Source: Saprospiraceae bacterium
Lineage (GTDB): Bacteria > Bacteroidota > Bacteroidia > Chitinophagales > Saprospiraceae
Assembly (NCBI GenBank): GCA_016715405.1
Contig: JADKAE010000015.1
Span: 62,001-126,000 of the forward strand
Direction: 5' to 3'
Length of the DNA: 64,000 bases
Shown: positions 1 to 9,131 of the stretch, one piece after another
Numbering within the stretch: the stretch's first letter is position 1
Layout of the letters: every line of letters starts with the position of its first letter
Notes under the pieces: generated by a model
Seen by the model: only the letters and a program-made list of their open reading frames with translations
What the model was told of the DNA's origin: nothing
Database searches by the model: none
Position numbers and translations under genes: made by a program

Positions 1-2451
1 TCTTGTTCTACGTGTATGCCAAAATCCTCCAACCGCGTGTTACCCGCCGCATCAGTGGCACTGATCAGTACCTGGTAATCGCCGGGCGCAGCTATCGCCT
101 GCCAGGCGCCTGAGCCCAGCGGCGTTAGGGTGATTCCCGTGGTGGGTGTCACCGATATAAGCGGCGATACGTTGCCGCTACAGTTATCCGCTGCAGTCAC
201 CTGAAAAACAAAGGTGGCCTGCGGCGCTTCACACGGGTCTAAAACGGCTATCAGATCCTGTGCCGGATACACGATGATCGGCGCCCAGTTGTCGGGCTGT
301 GCGTTCACCGTAACCAATGCATCTACCAAACGTTGTGCACCCTGGGCATCCGTGTAACGAGCTACCAGCAGGTCGCCGTCGTTAGCTGCCTGAGTCAGGT
401 CAAGTACAAATTCGAAATAACCTGCTGCTGCGTTCACAAACGAAGGCGTCAACGGTGCGCCACCCAATGTGAACACGGCATTGGCCGGGTTGATCGGGTT
501 GTCGCAATCGTCGATGATCGTGATCGATGCCGTAGCCAATACGTTGGTCTGGCACTGTGGTACCGTAAACGTCAGGTTGCCCGGCAGAATGATGTCGGCA
601 GGCTGGTTGACGTCCTGTAATACCGTGATCGTCGGGTTGGCCGTTACGCCCTGATACGTGATCAAGGGGAAGAACGTGCCCGGCGTTACCGTGCCTTGCA
701 TACTTCAAAGTATACATTGTTCGGTCCGCCTACCTGGTCGGTGAAGAAAAGCCAGCACCGTTGAGGTTGGGAAGGCCCGAGCCGCCGCCGTTGAACTGTA
801 CCTGCGCGATGTTGATCGGCGCACAGTCGTCGGAGATCGTAAAGCTATATACGATAGTAGCCGAGTTCTGGCAAGCTCGTCAGCGTTACCGTCTCAGCGT
901 TAGCCTGGATTACAGGAGGCTGGTTGGCTGCTGCGTTCTGTACCGTAATGATCTGATCGATGAAGCCTGGTTACCAAACTGGTCGGTGTAGAATGCGGAG
1001 ATCAGGTAGTTGCCCGCTGCCGGGAACGTCACGAAGTATTCTCGGTAGTTGCCGCCCGTGAAGTTCAGCACGCCCGTAGCGCCGCCGAAGTTTACGATCA
1101 GGTTGGCGAAGTTTACGTTGTCCTGATCGCACAGGTCATCAACCTGGAACGTCAATACACCCGTTACGCTCGTGGCGCATACCGGGATCGTAAACTGAGA
1201 GTTGCCGATGATCGTCACCACAGGATCCGTGTTGTCCGGAACCGTCATGATCAACTGCAAACCTGCAGGGTTGTTGGCGATGTTGCCTGCTGCGTCGCGA
1301 CCGAAGATCGATACCGTTGAGGTACCCGTGCTCCAGTGTACGTCTACCAGGTAGAAACCAAAACCGTCGGGCGTTACGCTCACTTGCGTGGGCGGAATGA
1401 TCGTGTTCGGAACCGTCACTGCCGTGGCGCTTACTGCGTTCAATGCTACGATAAAACCGTCGCAGTTGTCAAAGCCGTATACATAGTATTCGTCCTGACG
1501 GCCGCATTCGCCTTCCGGTACGGGTACGTTGCCGAAGTTGCGCGTCGTGCCGGCGGCAGTCAGCGGGTCGTTGTCGGCAAGAATGTTACCCAGTACGTCC
1601 GTTACATAGAATACAGGTGCAACCATGTCCATGCCGTCGGGTACGCATACCACGATCACCACAGGATCGGTCGGCGGGTTACAAGTGCCCGTCTCGTTTA
1701 CCGTTACCGTGTAGCAACCCGCTCCGGCGTTGCCGAAGAAGTAAGCGCCCGCAGGGAAACCGATGTAGCTAACCACAGTAGTGGGGGGAGGATTCGGCGC
1801 GCCTGCCGGGCCTGAGCCTGCAACCGGCGTAGCGTTAATCGTGTAGGTGCCGGCGCAGGTTGTGCCGTTGGTCACCGTTACCGTAAACGAGCCGTTGGGC
1901 ACATAACCCGGGCTCACTGCGGGGCACGAAGGCTTCACCGTCGTAGCGCTCACCGTGTACTGTGCATCCAGCGTCTGGAATACAGCAGGACCGGCACAGC
2001 CCGATACGTTAAACGGCGGCGCAATGCCGTCGCAAGTCTCGCTTACGTACCAGTTGTACGTCGTGCCGGGTTGCAAACCACCAACGCCGATCGTGATCTG
2101 AGAGCCCACTACCGTCATGCTGGTAACAGGAGCAGAAAAGCTCACTACGTTGTTGATGTAGCAAACGGTAGTCGTGAACAGGCCCTGGCCGCCGTCGGGG
2201 CAGTTGGCTGCGTTAACTACCATACCGCTACCGCCGAGTGTTACCACCCAGCAGTTGTCGGTGGGCGTGCTATTAGAGGTCCAGCTAAGGCCGGCGCTAT
2301 TGGTTGTGATGCCCGACGTAGATAATCCGGTGGGATTGGGGCATTGTGCAAGCAATCGGGACGGAGCAGAAATAAAAAGCCCCACCGACATAAACAGATA
2401 TATCGAAAAATGAATAGACAGCCTCACATGCGTAGTCGTCTGGTGTTTCAT
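1..2451 (-). CDS. Giant secreted repeat protein (FnIII/HYR-like), 5' part, frame-broken, runs off left edge
   Basis: The protein begins with a clear Sec signal peptide of about 36 residues ending LLAQ, then CPNPTGLS, a start typical of Bacteroidota surface proteins. After it come a fibronectin-III-like segment and at least four Ig-like units of roughly 120 residues, with recurring motifs such as DNTDPVV, DQFGNQA and DNCSGNVS that resemble HYR-type domains. The ATG start at 2451 opens an unbroken frame to about 970. Below that the coding sense continues to base 1 (for example TITVLQDVNQPAD and ATDAAGNTRLEDFG), but the frame breaks near 965, 865, 745 and 700. No C-terminal sorting domain is visible because the gene leaves the window. 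An adhesin or extracellular matrix role is inference from architecture. The breaks look like base-calling indels, since the translated repeats stay well conserved across them. Confidence 0.8.
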
Positions 2452-2469
2452 GAGTTGTTGCTATTAGTC

Positions 2470-2477
2470 CAAATATA
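2470..2477 (-). promoter_or_regulatory. Predicted -7 promoter element (TATATTTG)
   Basis: Reverse-strand TATATTTG is an exact match to the Bacteroidota -7 consensus TAnnTTTG, 19 bases ahead of the ATG of the giant secreted protein. A TTTTGG about 21 bases further upstream could serve as the -33 element. Confidence 0.6.
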
Positions 2478-3037
2478 ATCACTTTTACACCATAACATCC
2501 AAAAATGGGCGTAAAAGGGTGGTCTCTTCTATGTGTAGTAATCTAATAGTAAGTATGTATATATAGCTCCGGCAGCTCCATCCGGATTATTACAATCACA
2601 TGTTGACTCATGGGATAGACACGACAAAATATATGGGAAGGGTCTCCTACTAAAAAAGATGCAGAGCAAAGATAAGATATTTCTCATTATCCGGTTATCA
2701 GAACATCAAATAACCGGATAACCCAATAATTGAATAGGCGCAGGGCCGGTAGGAGCAGCTATTGAGCAGGAAAAGATTGTTAGTCGCGAACGGGTAAATG
2801 ATTTTTTAAAATGGTTGGATAAATAACTATTGTAAATTCAGAAAATTTGTGCATTTTTGCATTTAAGGAGTAAATGCGTTGTATCTCTCCACGGTTGGCT
2901 GCCAAAACTTTACCCCCTTGCAATACCCAGGCTGCTAACGAATCATACTACACCAAATTCGTAAAAATATACTACGGCTTCGCCTTTAACCAGGCCGGCT
3001 ATGTAGAGCTGTCTGTGAATAACAAATTATCATTCCT
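2478..3037. other. Gene-poor spacer
   Basis: I see no supported gene here. A 55-codon plus-strand frame (2874-3041) preceded by AAGGAG overlaps the next small gene by ATGA, but its product has no recognisable feature. The spacer is AT-rich and carries no heptamer arrays, unlike most spacers in this window. Confidence 0.4.
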
Positions 3038-3169
3038 ATGAACCGAGATTATCCCAAGAACGTAATTGCATTTGACCTCGTCATTGCTTTCCTCATCTTT
3101 ATTGCCTGCATTGTCTACGCGATTACGCTGCAACCCAGCGGCGTCGATACTTTTGTGGGTATTCCGTGA
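3038..3169 (+). CDS. Possible 43-residue single-span membrane protein
   Basis: This short frame encodes a hydrophilic start (MNRDYPKNV), one strongly hydrophobic helix of about 20 residues (FDLVIAFLIFIACIVYAITL) and a short tail ending FVGIP. The pattern fits a small inner-membrane protein. I do not recognise a family. The ATG overlaps the stop of an upstream 55-codon frame as ATGA, so the two could be translationally coupled if both are real. The hydrophobicity pattern is the only support; there is no clear promoter. Confidence 0.4.
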   Translation: MNRDYPKNVIAFDLVIAFLIFIACIVYAITLQPSGVDTFVGIP

Positions 3170-3210
3170 GTCTTGAATTACTTGCAATCACTGGAAAACA
3201 TTGAATTTCA

Positions 3211-3242
3211 TTATCTTTGCCATTCAAACTTAACCAGAGAAT
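3211..3242 (+). promoter_or_regulatory. Bare copy of the promoter-core repeat, antisense to blaR1-like gene
   Basis: The sequence TTATCTTTGCCA followed by AACTTAACCAGAGAAT matches the spacer core found at 7024, 47854 and 63666, where it is followed by AGAACAG heptamer arrays. Here the array is missing and only one unit-like piece remains. It contains an exact TAnnTTTG box (3212-3219). It points into the 3' end of the blaR1-like gene, and no plus-strand gene lies downstream, so it would make antisense RNA or is a relic. Confidence 0.45.
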
Positions 3243-3279
3243 CAATGTAACAGAACGCGGGCAGACAAAGCCTCAACTC

Positions 3280-5396
3280 TCACTCCGCTTTCCTCGTATC
3301 AATAATGATGCGGCTCTTCCTGGTGAGGTCGAGGCCGGAGAAGTCTTCGTACAGGCGCTTGTATTTATTGTGCCGCGCTTCCGGTTGTTTTTTGCCGTTC
3401 ACCTTCAGGTGTTCGCCGGTGAGCTCCATCTTGTACCCGCTTTTTCTGTTGATCAATCCGTCTTCAAGCAGGTGAGCTTCCAGGATTTCTTCCAGTTGAC
3501 CGTTTACCAGGCCGGATTTGTCAAAATAGCCCATGATATGCCCATCCAGTACCGGTGCTAAAGCAAGTTCGCGCTGGATCAGAGCCTGCTGGCGCAGTTC
3601 GTGTTGCGATTCGCGCAAACGCTGCATCTCTTCTCTGCGATCTTCCCTGGCTTCTTCTTGTGCCCTCATTGCCTCGCGCAGGGCTTCTTCGCGCATGTGC
3701 TTCATATCTTCGCGGCGTATACGCATTTCGCCTTCCTGATCGCGCAGCAGTTGTCTTTCTTCAGCCAGCATGCCGGCCAGGGCCTCGTGGTCGATATGGA
3801 GGCGGTCCATGTTTGGAAAAGCAAATGCAAACGGGGCTTCCGGGGCATCGGTAATGACTGCGGTGCGGCCGTCTTCGAGCGGCGCCCCGTCGAGCAATAT
3901 AACGCCGGTTTTGGTATCAATTTCCAGCTTCATCGGCTTGCCTTCCCCCCCCTCTATTTCGATCACGGTGTTGCCCTTGTCGTCTTTGCGGGTATTGAAA
4001 TTTTTGAATGACCTGATTGCTATGTCGTTATTCCAAAATGGCGCTACGGCCGGAAAATCGGGAATTTCAGGGAAGTCCGGTATTTCGGGCATTCCCGGCG
4101 CCGGTGGCGCGGGAGGCGCAGGAGGAGCCGGCGGCGGCGGAGGCACGGGCATATCGCCAAGGATATCCTCCAGCATGGGCTCGTATTGCGCGTAATCTTT
4201 GGCGGGAATTTCTTCGCCATCGACTTTCAGATAGGTTATCGCGCCTTCATTTACGCGAGCCTCCACTTGCTTGCCCTTGTGTGTGAGGTTTAATCTTAAT
4301 TTTCCGTCGGGCAGTGAATCCACTAACATCTCGGCCGGTTTGCCTTTACGGGCAATGTCAAATTCGGGCTGACGGGCTCCGATAGAAAGCCCGCCAACCA
4401 GTAAAAGTAACAGACAGGTGACAATTAATTTTTCCATGGTGTTTGACTTATTTTGCGGTTGCTTTAATATGCGCTTGATTCTGTGCAACATCCGGCGTTT
4501 TTTGCCCGAAAATGCCATGGCGTACGCCGGCGCCCATTGTTGCATTTCCTGCAGGCTCACGAGAGCTTTGGCGTAGGTGAGCGAGTTGCTGCACAAGGCC
4601 ACCGCCAGGTCGTCGCAACTGCTCTCGCGCTCGTCGCGGATTACGGCAGAAATCCACCATACCGCCGGATTAAAATACAAGGCGATCTCTACGGCCGATT
4701 GTACAATGTTCCACAGGTAATCGTTCCGAAAGATATGCGCCAACTCGTGCGCCAATACGGCTTCTACCTGCTCGGGACTGAGTTCGTTGACCGCCCCAAT
4801 GGGTAGCAAGATGAATGGCTTGATATGCCCCACTACCATGGGCCCCCGTGCCAGCGCCGATTCCATCAACTGTACTTGCACACGCATACCCAACTGCGAC
4901 GACAGCCGCTCGAGCATGCCCTGCCATTCTTCCCCCAAGGTGCTGACCTGGCTGAATTTCAAGCGCTGCACGTAGGCCAGGTCCCCAATAGCCGCAACAG
5001 AAAAAGGCACATGCCGGCCAGCCATAAAGCCACTATCAAAGGCAAATGCATTTCGAAATAATCGGTGAACCGCTGCCGGAAGGTGGATATGTCTGCGGCC
5101 GCACCCACTGCCGGGGCAGCCTGCGGCCCAGCTTGCTGTACAGATAGCTGCGCTACCTGCAATTGCGCCGGGGTTTGTTCGTACAGTCTGACAAAGGTGA
5201 ATACGGCAAGGGCAAATACCACTAATAATGCTACATTGGCCCAGGCATACCGCAGGCGGGCAGGTTTGCCCCGGCCGATTAACATAAAAATGGCCAGCGC
5301 TACCGCTACAATGGCCGCCTGCCACAGCGAGTGAAGGACGGTCCACCCCAGGGCTTCGACCATTTCTTCCGTAAAAAGGGTGTTTATCATCTGCAT
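3280..5396 (-). CDS. BlaR1/MecR1-like M56 membrane metallopeptidase (one frame break)
   Basis: The N-terminal part (MQMINTLFTEEM...) has four membrane segments. It continues into an M56 peptidase domain with the zinc motif HELAH in VLAHELAHIFRNDY and a downstream RDERESSCDDLAV, then another membrane span (KLIVTCLLLLLVGGLSI). The long periplasmic C-terminal part has a Pro-rich linker (PVPPPPPAPPAPPAPP) and a charged Glu/Arg-rich coiled segment. The frame breaks at about 4975-4985 in a GGGG run (LLRLLG joins GDLAYVQRLK), so the two reading frames are one gene. In this family the peptidase senses an envelope signal and inactivates the partner repressor. The gene starts 13 bases after the BlaI-like gene and is surely co-transcribed with it. 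The signal is unknown; no beta-lactamase lies in the window. Confidence 0.85.
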
Positions 5397-5408
5397 AAGT
5401 CCCGGGTA

Positions 5409-5795
5409 TTATTTTTGCTCTTTTTCAATTTTGTCAATCAATGCCTTGATCTCGTCCAACTCCGCGGGCGAGGTTTTGTGATTCCCGAGGGCCTGCATCA
5501 CCATCTTCATGGCCGCCCCCCGAAAGGTGGATTCTACAAATTTATCGAGCAACTGCTGCTGCGTGTCCGATTCGCCCACCACCGCCCTGTACACGTGTAT
5601 TTTGCTGTCGGTGTTGCGAACCAATATGCCTTTTTCTACCATGATCTGCATCAGCTTTAAAGTGGTGGTATACCCTACTTCGCGCTGCTCGCTTAGCTTG
5701 TCGTTGATAAACCGCACGGTAGACGGCCCATACTGCCACAGCACTTGTAGTATTTCCAATTCGGCCTCTGTCGGCTTGGGTATCTGGTCGTTCAT
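5409..5795 (-). CDS. BlaI/MecI/CopY-family transcriptional repressor
   Basis: The 128-residue product has the family's winged helix in KPTEAELEILQVLWQYGPSTVRFINDKL and GYTTTLKLMQIMVEKGILVR, then a helical dimerisation tail ending DEIKALIDKIEKEQK. Length and layout match BlaI. Family members dimerise on short dyads and are released when the M56 partner is activated. Three dyads with identical arms lie immediately upstream (5813-5886) and are the obvious operators for autoregulation. The gene is first in the blaI-blaR1-like operon. Confidence 0.9.
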   Translation of the reverse strand: MNDQIPKPTEAELEILQVLWQYGPSTVRFINDKLSEQREVGYTTTLKLMQIMVEKGILVRNTDSKIHVYRAVVGESDTQQQLLDKFVESTFRGAAMKMVMQALGNHKTSPAELDEIKALIDKIEKEQK

Positions 5796-5812
5796 TTTGT
5801 GATCTTATTAAT

Positions 5813-5886
5813 TACGAAAAGCTTCGTAGTGCAAAGATGTACGAACCTTTTCGTATTGTCAAGTTTCTGCTACGAAATTTTTCGTA
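5813..5886. promoter_or_regulatory. Triple BlaI-type operator, TACGAA-N4-TTCGTA
   Basis: Three 16-bp dyads share perfect arms TACGAA / TTCGTA and differ only in the four middle bases: 5813-5828 (AAGC), 5840-5855 (CCTT) and 5871-5886 (ATTT). Centres are 27 and 31 bases apart. On the minus strand a near -7 box (CATCTTTG, 5832-5839) lies between the first two, so bound repressor would cover the blaI-like promoter. The third dyad could also affect the divergent lipoprotein gene. Confidence 0.85.
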
Positions 5887-6028
5887 TTTAAATGTTAAAA
5901 TTATTCTCCGGCGTAGCGAATTTGAGATATTCGCCCATAGGCTCGAATTATTTTCTACAAATAGGTTAAAAAACGCTACCTTTAAAACGAATGGCTATCA
6001 GCCAATTTTTTTTAAAAACCATACTGAC

Positions 6029-6988
6029 ATGAACGGGTACTCGCTTTCCCGGCGCCTCCTTACTATCGCCTCGTTAACCTTACTCTTATCAGCTTGCGGC
6101 GGCGGCGATTCCTCCCAGCAATCCGGTAATACCGGTATAACTGCCACTGATACCGTGCCGACCCAGGCAGAAAATAAACAGCCACCCCGCACGCACAACT
6201 GCAAAGCATCGGGACAAATGCTGGAAGGCAACCAGCTTTGGCTGCACGAAATAGACCTGTGGCTATGCATCGTAGCCGATTCAACTACCTACGATGCCAA
6301 TTACGGCGATAGCCACCGCATACTGGAGGTATACGACACCAAAGACTGCCGGCTCATCGAACGCAAGGTCTTACCCGTGAACGTAAGCCCCGATTTCCCC
6401 TATTACCTGGCAGAAATCACTTACAACCACACCAGCAACCTGATAGCCATTCGTGGCTTTAGCACGGTGTACATTTACGATGCCGCCGGACGCAAGCTGC
6501 TGCCCAATCTCAAACCCACTTTTGCCAATGAACGCTATGGCGTAGACGCCCAATCGGGTATGATCCTGCGCCTGGAGCTCTGGGAAAAATACCTGGTGGG
6601 CTACGCCCGCGACTATGGTTCTTTCGCCTTCGACCTCTCCAACCAACAAAAGCCCAAGTCCGTAATACCCTACGCCGAGTTCAAAATCGAAGACGAAAAG
6701 TATAACTCGCTTTTCCTGCTCAACTCCGCTTCCGGAGGCATACAGGCTATTGTGCCGGCCTACAATATTGAAAAAGACGAGTTTATGATCAATCCGTTGC
6801 TTCCCGAACCCTCGGCGCTCAAAACGGAAACCTCGCGCAGCGCCCGCAATAATCGCTATATCGTGATTCGCGACAGCGATAATGCCGCCATAGCCGTGGA
6901 TATGCAAACGCGCACCCGCATCGACCTCCCCGCCGAGGTGGCTTCGCAGCCCACGCAGAAGGTGCTGGAATGGATCCGGGCCAGGTAA
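6029..6988 (+). CDS. Lipoprotein of unknown function, divergent from blaI-like gene
   Basis: I take the ATG at 6029 as start because it gives a lipoprotein signal peptide (MNGYSLSRRLLTIASLTLLLSAC) with lipobox LSAC. Longer in-frame starts run back through the BlaI operators. The mature part of about 296 residues has no family I recognise. It contains stretches such as RILEVYDTKDC, LIAIRGFSTVYIYDAAG and RYIVIRDSDNAAIAVDMQT that look like blades of a beta-propeller, so a WD/PD40-like surface protein is possible. A near -7 box TACCTTTA lies at 5977-5984. The gene is divergent from the blaI-like gene and shares its operator region, so co-regulation is possible but unproven. Confidence 0.75.
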   Translation: MNGYSLSRRLLTIASLTLLLSACGGGDSSQQSGNTGITATDTVPTQAENKQPPRTHNCKASGQMLEGNQLWLHEIDLWLCIVADSTTYDANYGDSHRILEVYDTKDCRLIERKVLPVNVSPDFPYYLAEITYNHTSNLIAIRGFSTVYIYDAAGRKLLPNLKPTFANERYGVDAQSGMILRLELWEKYLVGYARDYGSFAFDLSNQQKPKSVIPYAEFKIEDEKYNSLFLLNSASGGIQAIVPAYNIEKDEFMINPLLPEPSALKTETSRSARNNRYIVIRDSDNAAIAVDMQTRTRIDLPAEVASQPTQKVLEWIRAR

Positions 6989-6989
6989 A

Positions 6990-7168
6990 GCTGTTCTCCG
7001 TTGTCCGTTCTCTGTTCTCTGTTCCTTATCTTTGCCAGTTATACTTAACAGAGAACAGAGAACAGAGTACAGAGAACAGAGAACAGAGAACAGAGAACAG
7101 AGAACAGAGAACAGAGAACAGAGAACAGAGAACAGAGAACAGAGAACAGAGAACAGAGAACAGAACAG
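6990..7168 (+). repeat. Inverted heptamer element with promoter core (AGAACAG family, copy 1)
   Basis: The left arm (about 6991-7025) is built of GTTCTCT/GTTCTCC units. A 25-base spacer (7024-7048) carries TTATCTTTGCCAGTTA then ACTTAA. The right arm (7049-7166) is about 17 direct copies of the 7-mer AGAACAG. Left and right arms are reverse complements, so the RNA or single strand could fold into a long hairpin. The array ends three bases before the uvrC ATG and would form its whole 5' leader. The same spacer occurs at 47854 and 63666 and, without array, at 3211. Confidence 0.9.
7027..7034 (+). promoter_or_regulatory. Predicted -7 promoter element of uvrC (TATCTTTG)
   Basis: This exact TAnnTTTG box sits inside the spacer of the inverted heptamer element, with a TTG at 7001-7003 as possible -33 element. 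Transcription would begin just before the AGAACAG array. Confidence 0.6.
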
Positions 7169-7171
7169 ACC

Positions 7172-8998
7172 ATGACCACCGACGATTTCAAGTTTATCGC
7201 CGATACATTACCTAAAGACCCCGGGGTTTACCGGTTTATCGATAAAACCGAAACGATCCTTTACGTGGGCAAGGCCAAAAACCTGCGCAACCGCCTGATC
7301 TCTTATTTCGGCGAGCGACTGGATCGCGCGCACCGCACCCGCCTCATGGTGCGCAATGCCCATCGCATCGAATACACCATTGTAGAAACCGAAACCGATG
7401 CCCTCCTGCTCGAAAATACGCTGATCAAAAAACACCTGCCCCGCTACAACGTGATGCTCAAAGACGATAAGTCGTATTCGCATATCTGCATCAAAAAAGA
7501 GCGATTCCCCAGGGTGATGATTACCCGCCGCGTCATCCGCGACGGGTCCACGTATTTTGGGCCCTATACCTCTAAAGGCAGGCTCAAAGACATCCTCGAC
7601 CTGCTCAAGCAGCTTTTCCCGCTGCGCAATTGCTCTTTTCTGCTCTCAGAAGAAAATATCGCTGCCGGCAAGTTCAAGGTCTGCCTCGAATACCATATCA
7701 AAAACTGTATGGGCCCCTGCGAAGGGTTGGAAGACGAAGCCTCCTACAACGAAAAGATCAGCCAGATCAAAAATATCCTGCGCGGCAATTTTAGCGCGGT
7801 GGTGCTGCATTTTAAACAGGAAATGCAACGCCACGCCGAAAACCTCGAATTTGAAAAAGCCCAGCAGATCAAGGCCAAACTAAGCGCTTTCGAGGACTAC
7901 CAGAGCAAATCTACGGTGGTGAGCACCACTATCCGCGATGTTGACGTGTTTTCAATAGCCTCCTCCGACAAAGAAGCCTATATCAATTATATCCGCGTGG
8001 TCAACGGCGCCATTATTCACACCCATACCCAGGAACTGGTAAAAAACCTCGACGACGACGAGCGCGACTTGCTGGAATTCACTATCCCTATCATCCGCGA
8101 ACGCTTCAACAGCCTGGCCCCCGAAATTCTCGTGCCTTTCGAACTGCAAACCGCCGATAAAGAGGTGGCGATTACGGTGCCCAAAATCGGCGACAAAAAG
8201 AAACTGCTCGAGCTGTCGCAAAAAAATGTGAAGTACCACCTCCTCCAAAAACAAAAACAAGAAGCCGGCAAAACCAAAAAGCAGACGCCCGCCGAGCGCA
8301 TCCTGCGCACCCTGCAGGAAGACCTGCGCATGGACGCCGCGCCCCTACATATCGAGTGTTTCGATAATTCCAATATCCAGGGCTCAAATCCGGTGTCTTC
8401 CTGTGTGGTTTTCAAAAACGCAAAACCCTCCAACAAAGACTACCGCCATTTTAATGTGAAATCCGTAGAGGGCCCCAATGATTTTGCTTCGATGGAAGAG
8501 GTGGTGTTCCGCCGCTACCGCCGCCTGCTCGACGAAAACCAGCCCCTGCCCCAACTCATTATTATCGACGGCGGCAAAGGCCAGCTCGGCGCCGCTATGG
8601 AAAGCCTGCGCAAACTCGGCATCGCCGACCGCGTCACGGTGATCGGCATCGCCAAAAGACTGGAGGAGATCTTTTTCCCCGACGACCCCGTGCCCCTGCT
8701 GATTAATAAAAAATCGGAGTCGCTCAAACTCATCCAACAAGCCCGCAACGAAGCCCACCGCTTCGCTATTTCTTTCCACCGCAATCAGCGCTCGCGCAAT
8801 TTCCTGGGCACCGAACTCACCCATATTCCCGGTATCGGCGAAAAAACCGCCCAGAAATTATTGTCGCATTTCGGCTCGGTGAAAAAACTACGCGCCGCTA
8901 CGGCAGCCCAAATTGCCGAGGTAGCCGGCATGGCCGCTGCTAAGAAGATTACCTCGTTTTTCACTGAGTCTGCTGAGAAGGAGGGAGAGAGGGAGTGA
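7172..8998 (+). CDS. uvrC: Excinuclease ABC subunit C
   Basis: UvrC makes both incisions in nucleotide excision repair together with UvrB. Visible parts in order: the GIY-YIG nuclease (DPGVYRFIDKTETILYVGKAKNLR, residues about 15-40), the region with Cys-containing FKVCLEYHIKNCMGPC, a UVR motif (MQRHAENLEFEKAQQIK), the RNase-H-like second nuclease (HIECFDNSNIQGSNPVSS) and C-terminal helix-hairpin-helix motifs (LTHIPGIGEKTAQKLLSHF). At 608 residues it is full length. The ATG follows directly after the AGAACAG array. The last residues (EKEGERE) are encoded by a GA-rich repeat and are not part of the conserved protein. Confidence 0.97.
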   Translation: MTTDDFKFIADTLPKDPGVYRFIDKTETILYVGKAKNLRNRLISYFGERLDRAHRTRLMVRNAHRIEYTIVETETDALLLENTLIKKHLPRYNVMLKDDKSYSHICIKKERFPRVMITRRVIRDGSTYFGPYTSKGRLKDILDLLKQLFPLRNCSFLLSEENIAAGKFKVCLEYHIKNCMGPCEGLEDEASYNEKISQIKNILRGNFSAVVLHFKQEMQRHAENLEFEKAQQIKAKLSAFEDYQSKSTVVSTTIRDVDVFSIASSDKEAYINYIRVVNGAIIHTHTQELVKNLDDDERDLLEFTIPIIRERFNSLAPEILVPFELQTADKEVAITVPKIGDKKKLLELSQKNVKYHLLQKQKQEAGKTKKQTPAERILRTLQEDLRMDAAPLHIECFDNSNIQGSNPVSSCVVFKNAKPSNKDYRHFNVKSVEGPNDFASMEEVVFRRYRRLLDENQPLPQLIIIDGGKGQLGAAMESLRKLGIADRVTVIGIAKRLEEIFFPDDPVPLLINKKSESLKLIQQARNEAHRFAISFHRNQRSRNFLGTELTHIPGIGEKTAQKLLSHFGSVKKLRAATAAQIAEVAGMAAAKKITSFFTESAEKEGERE

Positions 8999-9131
8999 GG
9001 GTGAGAGGGAGTGAGGGTGAGAAGGGGTGACAGTGCGACTGTATGACTGTACGACTGTCGAAGGGGCGATTTTTCAGCTAAACCCTATCGCTAAACTGCG
9101 AATGCACTAAACCCTTCTAAACCCGATAACA
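8980..9131. repeat. Composite repeat spacer (GA-rich, GACTGTAC and CTAAACC units)
   Basis: From the uvrC stop to the next gene the spacer joins three repeat types: GGGAGTGAGGGTGAGA units, then GACTGTATGACTGTACGACT octamers, then CTAAACC-type units (CTAAACCCTATCGCTAAAC). No gene is visible. It separates convergent genes. Confidence 0.7.

Noticed and set aside
2874..3041. 55-codon frame with AAGGAG upstream
   Set aside because: The product has no signal, span or recognisable motif, and Bacteroidota rarely rely on Shine-Dalgarno sequences.
5837..6028. Longer start for the lipoprotein gene
   Set aside because: It would place the start codon inside a BlaI operator and hide the lipoprotein signal peptide behind 64 residues.
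7049..7166. Long open frames reading through AGAACAG arrays (TENREQ-type peptides)
   Set aside because: A 7-mer array is open in several frames by chance; the peptide has no start signal and differs between copies only by unit number.
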